This document shows positions 14,825 to 19,846 of a stretch of 19,846 nt of DNA, piece after piece. The notes under the pieces are model-generated. The model ran no database searches, was not told where the DNA came from, and was given only the letters and a program-made list of their open reading frames with translations. The stretch spans positions 1 through 19,846 of the forward strand of contig URRG01000005.1 of the NCBI GenBank assembly GCA_900550095.1, written 5' to 3'. The translations under genes were made by a program, and so were the position numbers. This DNA is from an uncultured Oscillospiraceae bacterium (lineage in GTDB: Bacteria; Bacillota; Clostridia; Oscillospirales; Acutalibacteraceae). Position 1 is the stretch's first letter; each line of letters starts with the position of its first letter.

Positions 14825-15625
14825 ATGCGCAGATGGCTTCTGCGGGCGGCGCTTTCCAATCTTCTGTTCCTGTTTTTCCTCTGGCTCTATGGCCCGGGGA
14901 GGCTTTTTTCCGGAGGAAAAGAGGGGCTTTTTCTCACGCTCTATGGAAACTGCGCCGGCCTTTCGGAGCGGTATTTTCTGGATAACCTGATTTTCTGCAT
15001 ACTGCCTCTGCTCTTCTATATATATGTGTTTTCTTCGTATTTTGCCCAGGATTTTAAGACCAGCTTTGTATATGTGTTTACAAGGTCGGGCAGCCGGTCC
15101 CGCTGGCTGGGGAAGCGGGCTGCTTCCTTATTTCTGGAGGCCGGAGGCGCGGTGCTGTTTCTCCTGGCCGTATCCTACATATACGCCTCGTTTCAGCAGG
15201 GCGAATGGCGGTTCCCATTGTATGCGGCGGCTTCAGTATGGCTGAATTCCATGTTCACGCTGTTGCCCCTGCTTCTGCTTGCCAATGTTTTTTCTCTCTG
15301 GTGGGGGGAGCTATATGGCTTCCTTCTGGTGTTTGCCCTTCATATCCTGTCGTTTCTGGCGGGAACGGCTCTGGCTTCGGCGGAAGGCGTAAATACGGCG
15401 GTGTTCCTCCTGCTGCCCACCTTAAATGGAATGGGGCTTCTGCGAGGGGATACAGAGCTTGCTTCGGTCATCTTTCCTCTTGCAGGGGAAATACAGACGA
15501 TCCCCGGCTTTGAGCTTTGGAAGAGCCTGCTGGTCTGTGTCGTGGAATGCGGCCTGATAGGATTTTTGGCTGCACGAAAACTCAGAAGGTGCGATCTTCT
15601 TTCAGTAGGAAAGGAAGGTAGATAA
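14825..15625 (+). CDS. Membrane protein, third gene of the ABC operon, 266 aa
   Basis: About six membrane helices, with a basic loop FAQDFKTSFVYVFTRSGSRS followed by RWLGKRAA after the second helix. This resembles the coupling loop of ABC-2 permeases and of the two preceding proteins. Start: I prefer ATG 14825, about eight bases after AGGTGGGG, over the GTG at 14813, which lies inside that box. It ends two bases before the ATPase gene. The three membrane proteins share size and layout but little obvious sequence, so they may be distant paralogues or separate subunits of one complex. Confidence 0.78.
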   Translation: MRRWLLRAALSNLLFLFFLWLYGPGRLFSGGKEGLFLTLYGNCAGLSERYFLDNLIFCILPLLFYIYVFSSYFAQDFKTSFVYVFTRSGSRSRWLGKRAASLFLEAGGAVLFLLAVSYIYASFQQGEWRFPLYAAASVWLNSMFTLLPLLLLANVFSLWWGELYGFLLVFALHILSFLAGTALASAEGVNTAVFLLLPTLNGMGLLRGDTELASVIFPLAGEIQTIPGFELWKSLLVCVVECGLIGFLAARKLRRCDLLSVGKEGR

Positions 15626-15627
15626 AA

Positions 15628-16272
15628 ATGGATGGGATCCAATTACTGCATTATACAAAGATTTTGAAGGGGAGGACGGTGCTTTCCGACGTTTGTCTGG
15701 AACTGGAAAAGGGCGGGATTTACGGCTTTTACGGCCATAACGGTTCCGGAAAAACCATGCTTCTTCGGGCAGTGGCGGGGCTGATCGTTCCCACTGAGGG
15801 CTCTGTTTCCGTTTTCGGGAAGCAGCTGAATGAAAAATATGCTTTCCCGGAAAATATGGGCCTCATTATAGAAAACGTGGGATTTTGGCCGGATTTTACG
15901 GGAATGAAGAACCTGCAGCTTTTGGCCTCTGTGCGCAAAAAAATTGGGGATGAGGAGATACGTAAGACCATCCGCCGGGTAGGCTTGGATCCGGAGGACA
16001 GGCGTGTATATAAGAAATATTCCCTGGGGATGAAACAGAGGCTGGGCCTTGCACAAGCTGTTATGGAAGAACCAGAGCTCCTTTTGCTGGACGAACCAAC
16101 GAACGGATTGGATGACAGCGGCATAGAGCAGTTTAACACGATCATCCGGGAGGAACACAGCAGAGGCGCTACGATCCTTCTTGCCAGCCACGATAAGGAG
16201 GAGCTGAAGCTTCTGTGCGGCAGGACTTTCCGTATATCGGACGGTGTGGTGGCAGAGGAGGAACTTCCATGA
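15628..16272 (+). CDS. ABC transporter ATP-binding protein, 214 aa
   Basis: Cytoplasmic ATPase that would power the membrane proteins encoded just upstream. Walker A GHNGSGKT (36-43), signature SLGMKQ (132-137, in place of LSGGQ), Walker B and catalytic Glu in LLLLDEPTNGLD (Glu156), and switch His188 in LASHD. The Q-loop region reads LIIENVGFWPDFTG, with Glu in the usual Gln place, as in many drug/bacteriocin-type ATPases of Firmicutes. It is short for the family, lacking a C-terminal extension. ATG 15628 follows AGGAAGG. It overlaps the next gene by four bases (ATGA). Confidence 0.93.
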   Translation: MDGIQLLHYTKILKGRTVLSDVCLELEKGGIYGFYGHNGSGKTMLLRAVAGLIVPTEGSVSVFGKQLNEKYAFPENMGLIIENVGFWPDFTGMKNLQLLASVRKKIGDEEIRKTIRRVGLDPEDRRVYKKYSLGMKQRLGLAQAVMEEPELLLLDEPTNGLDDSGIEQFNTIIREEHSRGATILLASHDKEELKLLCGRTFRISDGVVAEEELP

Positions 16273-17012
16273 GACGGTGGCTGTATGCGCTTCCTCTTGC
16301 GGCGGTCGTTGTCTGTTTTGTTCTGGCCGGCATGGTGAAAAATTCGGTTGTGCATTTTGATCCGGGCGTGATAGAGGAATATATGACGAGCCCCAGCGAT
16401 TTCAAAGAGAGTTATAGGATAGAAATGGAATTAGATGAGACAGGCGGGCTTGAAAACGATATAGATCCCCTGTCAGCTCCCCGCCCGCAGTATCTTTTGA
16501 AGGCGGAGGAACTGCTGGAAAAGTCCCAGACGGTCGTGAAAGCGGCCTGCACGGGGGAAAGGCGGGTCCACGGTGAAACGCTCTATACGCAGGTGGAAAT
16601 AAAAGAGGTATATAAAGGGGAAGAAAATCTGAAAGGGAGAAAGATCTGGGTAGTGGGGGACTATTTGGTATCTGCAGAGTACCGGTATATCAACACATCC
16701 GGCGAAAAGAAGCTGCCCCTGATCAGCGGGCAGGAATACCTTCTTTTTTTGAATAAGGCGGAATTTCATCCGGCCAGAAGCCTCACCGAATTTCAGGAAT
16801 CCCAATATACATTTGCAACCCATACCCCGGCGGACGCCTTCCTGTTTACAGAGGAAAAGCAGACGACGGTGTTTGAGTATGAAGATGGTTCTTCGGAATG
16901 GGAACTGAAAACGCTCAGGGGGATCGATGTGTTTACATGGGATCCTGAGGACTTGGAGGAATACTATGCCCTGCGGGACGAGCTGTATACCAGATTGGGC
17001 ATAGAAATGTAA
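16269..17012 (+). CDS. Membrane-anchored extracytoplasmic protein of the ABC operon, 247 aa
   Basis: Starts MRRWLYALPLAAVVVCFVLA, a positively charged end then one hydrophobic helix with no lipobox, so an uncleaved anchor or signal peptide is likely. The remaining 220 or so residues are polar and acidic and should lie outside the membrane. A central part, VVKAACTGERRVHG, YTQVEIKEVYKG and GQEYLLFLNK, looks like a small beta-rich domain. I do not recognise a named family. The start overlaps the ATPase stop (ATGA); the frame extends upstream to 16215, but that would overlap the ATPase gene by 58 bases. As last gene of the operon it may be a substrate-binding, sensing or protective accessory of the transporter. 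Confidence 0.8.
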   Translation: MRRWLYALPLAAVVVCFVLAGMVKNSVVHFDPGVIEEYMTSPSDFKESYRIEMELDETGGLENDIDPLSAPRPQYLLKAEELLEKSQTVVKAACTGERRVHGETLYTQVEIKEVYKGEENLKGRKIWVVGDYLVSAEYRYINTSGEKKLPLISGQEYLLFLNKAEFHPARSLTEFQESQYTFATHTPADAFLFTEEKQTTVFEYEDGSSEWELKTLRGIDVFTWDPEDLEEYYALRDELYTRLGIEM

Positions 17013-17024
17013 TTGCCCGGCTTG

Positions 17025-17064
17025 AAAGACCTTCCGGAGGCCTGCGCCTTCGGAAGGTCTTTTA
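17025..17064 (+). terminator. Intrinsic terminator of the ABC operon
   Basis: AAAGACCTTCCGGAGGC (17025-17041) pairs with GCCTTCGGAAGGTCTTT (17046-17062), 17 bp with one G-U, four-base loop, ending in T. It begins 13 bases after the last stop codon of the operon. Confidence 0.88.
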
Positions 17065-17173
17065 TATGTTTCTTCAAAGGTAAACTTACAAAAGTGATAG
17101 ATTTTTACTTGAAAATATGCCTGTAAAAAGGGAAACTGCAGGATTTTCAGCATAAGATCCACAATTTTCCCTA

Positions 17174-17185
17174 TTTCTATAGAAA
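17174..17185. promoter_or_regulatory. 12-bp palindrome upstream of the citrate synthase promoter
   Basis: TTTCTATAGAAA in A+T-rich DNA, 26 bases before the -35 box. It could be an operator or an UP-like element. The surrounding gap 17063-17342 also holds TTTTTAC/GTAAAAA arms near 17103-17130. No gene is seen there. Confidence 0.3.
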
Positions 17186-17211
17186 ATTCACAACCGGTTC
17201 ATATTTCCGCA

Positions 17212-17241
17212 TTGTAAACCCAGGCGCTTTTACGCTATAAT
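17212..17241 (+). promoter_or_regulatory. Sigma-A promoter for citrate synthase
   Basis: TTGTAA (17212-17217), an 18-base spacer, and a perfect TATAAT (17236-17241). The leader is about 95 bases to the ATG at 17343 and contains a CGTATC/GATACG inverted repeat near 17280-17303. Confidence 0.65.
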
Positions 17242-17342
17242 AGATATGTTATTTTATAACGGAAAGGAATGCGGAAAGGCGTATCGCCGGTGGAGCGGAT
17301 ACGGGCGGAGCCGCAGATTCTATGGGAAAAGGAGAATGTGAT

Positions 17343-18725
17343 ATGGCAAAAACAGACGGCAGGGATTTTTTTGAAATTACGCCGGAAATGATGCGGTATG
17401 CGGCTCAGTGCCAGGAACACAGCGAGATCGATCCGGGTCTATTCGCAAAATACGACGTGAAGCGCGGCCTGCGCGACCTGAACGGAAAAGGCGTTCTCAC
17501 CGGCCTTACGGAGATTTCCGAGATCCAGTCCTCTAAAGTGGTGGATGGAAAAACCGTTCCCTGCGAAGGAAAGCTGTTTTACCGCGGCTACGATGTGGAA
17601 GAGCTTGTGGCGGGGTTTATCCGCGACAAACGGTTCGGCTTCGAAGAGGTCGTGTACCTTTTGCTGTTCGGCGAGCTCCCCACGGAAGAGGAGCTTTCGG
17701 ATTTTCGTGTTGTCCTCAATACATACAGGACCCTTCCCACAAACTTTGTGCGGGATATCATCATGAAAGCGCCCACAGCGGACATGATGAATACCCTGGC
17801 GAGAAGCGTCCTCACTCTTTACGCTTACGACGAGAAGGCCAACGACACCTCTCTGCCCAATATGCTGCGGCAGTGCATCGAGCTGATAGCCCTTTTCCCG
17901 CAGCTGGCGGTGTATGGTTACCAGGCCTATGCGTTCGATGCCGACAGGCTCAACAACAGCTTTTTCATCCATTCTCCCAGGCCTGAGCTCTCCACTGCGG
18001 AGAATATCCTGCATATGCTGCGCATAGACAGCAAGTATTCCGAGCTGGAAGCCAGGATCCTGGATCTGGCCCTGGTGCTGCATGCGGAGCACGGCGGCGG
18101 AAACAATTCCACCTTTACCACGCATGTGGTGGCGTCCTCCGCTTCGGATACCTATTCCATCATAGCAGCGGCTCTCGGTTCCCTGAAGGGGCCGCGCCAC
18201 GGCGGGGCCAATATCAAAGTCGTGCAGATGTTTGAGGATATGAAGGTCAATGTAAAGGATTGGGAAGATGAAGAGGAAGTGGAGCGGTATCTGCGAGCCC
18301 TCCTCCACAAGGAAGCGTTTGACCGTCAGGGTCTGATCTACGGCATGGGGCACGCCGTATATTCTATCTCCGATCCGAGGGCCAATATATTCAAGAGCTT
18401 TGTGCATAAGCTGGCGGACGAAAAGAACATGCAGAAGGAATACGCTCTGTATTCCAATGTGGAGCGTCTGGCGGTGAAGGTGATCGCGGAAGAGCGCAAA
18501 ATCTATAAGGGAGTCAGCGCCAATATCGATTTTTACAGCGGCTTCGTATACCATATGCTTGGGCTTCCCACAGAGCTGTTTACTCCTCTTTTCGCTATGG
18601 CGCGTATTGCGGGCTGGTCGGCTCATTTGATGGAGGAAAAGATCAATTCCGGGAAGATCATCCGGCCATCCTATATGAGCATTTCTCCCCGCAGGGAGTA
18701 CGTTTCACTGGAGAGCCGCCGGTAA
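17343..18725 (+). CDS. gltA: Citrate synthase, 460 aa
   Basis: Cytoplasmic enzyme joining acetyl-CoA and oxaloacetate to citrate; in anaerobic Clostridia it mainly serves glutamate synthesis through 2-oxoglutarate. Catalytic residues: His286 in LKGPRHGGAN, His337 in GMGHAVYSISDPRA, and Asp396 in SANIDFYSG. Other family marks are FYRGYDVEELV near the N-terminus and HAEHGGGNNSTFTTHVVASS. The start is ATG 17343, eight bases after AAAGGAG; the in-frame ATG at 17322 lies before that ribosome site. The protein has an N-terminal extension of about 50 residues relative to short bacterial forms. It has its own promoter and terminator, and no aconitase or isocitrate dehydrogenase gene is adjacent here. 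Confidence 0.95.
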   Translation: MAKTDGRDFFEITPEMMRYAAQCQEHSEIDPGLFAKYDVKRGLRDLNGKGVLTGLTEISEIQSSKVVDGKTVPCEGKLFYRGYDVEELVAGFIRDKRFGFEEVVYLLLFGELPTEEELSDFRVVLNTYRTLPTNFVRDIIMKAPTADMMNTLARSVLTLYAYDEKANDTSLPNMLRQCIELIALFPQLAVYGYQAYAFDADRLNNSFFIHSPRPELSTAENILHMLRIDSKYSELEARILDLALVLHAEHGGGNNSTFTTHVVASSASDTYSIIAAALGSLKGPRHGGANIKVVQMFEDMKVNVKDWEDEEEVERYLRALLHKEAFDRQGLIYGMGHAVYSISDPRANIFKSFVHKLADEKNMQKEYALYSNVERLAVKVIAEERKIYKGVSANIDFYSGFVYHMLGLPTELFTPLFAMARIAGWSAHLMEEKINSGKIIRPSYMSISPRREYVSLESRR

Positions 18726-18782
18726 GGCCGGGGGCCGCCGTTTTCTAGATATTCGTGTATTATACGGTCTTATTTTCAGCGC

Positions 18783-18824
18783 AAAGCCGCGCTCTGTTCC
18801 AGTCAGGAGCAGGGCGCGGCTTTT
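18783..18824 (+). terminator. Intrinsic terminator after citrate synthase
   Basis: Arms 18783-18800 and 18806-18823 (AAAGCCGCGC... and ...GCGCGGCTTT) form 18 pairs, two of them G-U in the plus-strand RNA, with an AGTCA loop and a TTTT end. The wobble pairs would be A-C mismatches in minus-strand RNA, so it is oriented to the plus strand. Confidence 0.75.
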
Positions 18825-18882
18825 CAGGTTTTCTGCGGGTACGCGTATATGCCGATACGCTGCGGCTGTCCGCAGAAACGGT

Positions 18883-19053
18883 TCAGTCCTTTTTCTGTCC
18901 GGGCTTTTTCTTAAGATACGTCTCGGCCAGATTTCGGAGATCCTGCTCGTTGGAGATAGAAGCTCCGGACTGAATGATGTTTTCCTGCAGGGCGGCGGGC
19001 AGAGTGTTGAAAAAGGGATTTTCCCGGATGTTTTTCATGAATTCGCTTTCCAT
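18883..19053 (-). CDS. Small hydrophilic protein, 56 aa, unknown function
   Basis: A short but convincing gene: ATG 19053 with AAAGGA nine bases before it, uninterrupted to the TGA at 18883-18885. It begins MESEFMKNIRENPFFNTLPA, then a region predicted helical (LQENIIQSGASI, EQDLRNLAETYL), and ends with KKKPGQKKD. There are no membrane segments or cysteines. It lies 44 bases after a second small gene on the same strand, so the two probably form one transcript. I recognise no domain. The pattern of NPFF, LP, IxQSG and a C-terminal Lys-rich tail should make homologues easy to detect. Confidence 0.7.
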   Translation of the reverse strand: MESEFMKNIRENPFFNTLPAALQENIIQSGASISNEQDLRNLAETYLKKKPGQKKD

Positions 19054-19097
19054 ATAGATCGTTCCTTTCTGCAGGCGGACTGCTGCGGCCCGCCCTG

Positions 19098-19319
19098 TTA
19101 CATCTGCTGGATATATTCCTTCATGCTGGTGAGTTCCCCCATCAGTGGGACGCCGATCACCTTGCTCAGTGCGCGGTTCAATTCCGCATATTGGTTTCCT
19201 GTGATTTCGATAGCGTCGTTTTCGTGTTCCTTCAGCAGGCCGATCCGCCGGTCGATTTCCTCGATGATTTCCCGGCGGCTCACAAAGTCTTTGTTTTGTA
19301 CGTTGTCGTGTGCGGACAT
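19098..19319 (-). CDS. Small helical protein, 73 aa, unknown function
   Basis: Starts MSAHDNVQNKDFVSRREIIE at ATG 19319 behind AAAGGAAGG. The middle, EIIEEIDRRIGLLKEHENDA, is strongly charged and likely helical or coiled-coil. The C-terminus is LTSMKEYIQQM. It is soluble with no signal peptide, and I do not recognise the family. It is the first gene of a two-gene minus-strand unit with the 56-aa protein. A -10-like TATAAA lies on the minus strand at 19373-19378, but no good -35 box accompanies it. The plus-strand reading of the same region has no ribosome site and is taken as an artefact. Confidence 0.72.
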   Translation of the reverse strand: MSAHDNVQNKDFVSRREIIEEIDRRIGLLKEHENDAIEITGNQYAELNRALSKVIGVPLMGELTSMKEYIQQM

Positions 19320-19534
19320 GTGGTTTACACCTTCCTTTCGTTTTTTTACTATTCTTTCCTGTGATTGTGCCGTTTATAAGCGGAAGAATAGAAAGAAAAG
19401 AGGGAATTTGAAGCAGTATATTTCTGTTTCACATGCATCTGGAGCCGATATCTGTGCAGCCGTATTTCGGGGAGGCATATTTTCGCTGAAATACCAGCCT
19501 GGGACAGAAATCTGCGGTATTGGGTTCCGTGGGA

Positions 19535-19745
19535 TGCAGCCAGCGGAACGAAGCGAAGAAACGTGCCTGTGAAAAGCTTTGCCCCGCCCCGGCGGCGGAG
19601 CGGACGTGGCTGCGAAGACCATCGGGAGGGTGGACGGGACGAGCGGGCCCTTTCGAAACGGATTTTTTTGGGGCGCGGCGGGGAACAGCCAGCCTGGCAA
19701 CCGTACACCATACGGCGTAAAAGCCCGGGCGGCAGGCGGCCGGAT
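19535..19745. other. GC-rich non-coding block of unknown nature, possibly a conserved repeat or structured RNA
   Basis: The stretch 19320-19846 contains no gene I can support. Inside it, 19535-19745 is markedly more GC-rich than its flanks and is open in several frames on both strands, none with a ribosome site. It holds complementary pairs: GCAGCCA (19536-19542) with TGGCTGC (19607-19613), CCCCGCC (19582-19588) with GGCGGGG (19677-19683), and a CCGTA-CACCA-TACGG hairpin (19701-19715). CAGCCAGC is repeated near 19537 and 19686. The spurious peptides it encodes look familiar from Lachnospiraceae genome annotations, which suggests a recurring element, but that is memory only. Confidence 0.4.
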
Positions 19746-19836
19746 TTTTGAAATATGCGCAATAACGTATGAATACGCTGAGGAAACACGTCCTGCCGTA
19801 AATTTCCGCATCTTACAAGCAGAATAAAATACCCCC

Positions 19837-19842
19837 TTGACA
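19837..19842 (+). promoter_or_regulatory. Consensus -35 box at the right edge (promoter cut by the window)
   Basis: TTGACA follows A+T-rich DNA a few bases before the window end. The -10 box would lie outside, so this is probably the promoter of the next plus-strand gene. It cannot be confirmed here. Confidence 0.3.
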
Positions 19843-19846
19843 GATA

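Noticed and set aside
19620..19740. Possible SAM-type riboswitch, because of a GGCAACC segment and nearby GGGACGAGCGGGCCC
   Set aside because: The spacing and the remaining conserved parts of the SAM-I aptamer (closing P1 stem, GGTGC-TAA segment) are not present; the resemblance is too short.
19349..19827. Six overlapping open frames on both strands at the right end
   Set aside because: All are Arg/Pro/Gly-rich, mutually overlapping and lack ribosome sites, as expected from GC-rich non-coding DNA.
1..19846. CRISPR arrays, tRNA, rRNA, insertion sequences or phage genes
   Set aside because: Read for on both strands; no regularly spaced repeats, tRNA-like cloverleaf, transposase motif or terminal inverted repeats were found.

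Overview
The window looks like chromosomal DNA from a gut-type Clostridia, most likely a Lachnospiraceae relative. It is moderately GC-rich with A+T-rich intergenic regions, strong AGGAGG-type ribosome binding sites and consensus sigma-A promoters. It carries a NiaR/ECF-type niacin pair, a clostridial M3 oligopeptidase, and an LPxTG surface protein with an InlB/Flg_new-type repeat. I saw no rRNA, tRNA, CRISPR array, transposase or phage gene. The organism assignment is an inference from gene content only.

Layout, left to right. A GH31 alpha-xylosidase (YicI type) runs off the left edge on the minus strand, behind a YtcJ-type amidohydrolase. A divergent promoter region follows, then a lone membrane sugar-phosphate transferase (exopolysaccharide priming enzyme). 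This gene converges on a D-amino-acid aminotransferase across two stacked terminators. The aminotransferase is divergent from a PepF-like M3 peptidase. Next is a sortase-anchored surface protein gene whose 5' end is disturbed: duplicated start region, frameshift after the signal peptide, and an upstream leader with a direct repeat and a terminator hairpin. Then come a small membrane protein gene and niaR, and a separately promoted niacin ECF S-component gene (niaX-like) with a likely NiaR site at its promoter. A compact five-gene ABC operon follows: three different membrane proteins, one ATPase, and one membrane-anchored extracytoplasmic protein. It is read from a perfect-consensus promoter overlaid with two dyads. 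Then come a monocistronic citrate synthase and, on the minus strand, two small hydrophilic proteins (56 and 73 aa). The right end is a GC-rich non-coding block and the -35 box of a gene outside the window.

How they fit together: most transcription units are one or two genes with their own promoter and terminator, and they look like unrelated housekeeping or uptake functions. Two coherent units stand out: the niacin regulator/transporter pair, and the five-gene ABC operon, which is the best candidate here for a poorly described system. The surface-protein locus is the most unusual at the sequence level.
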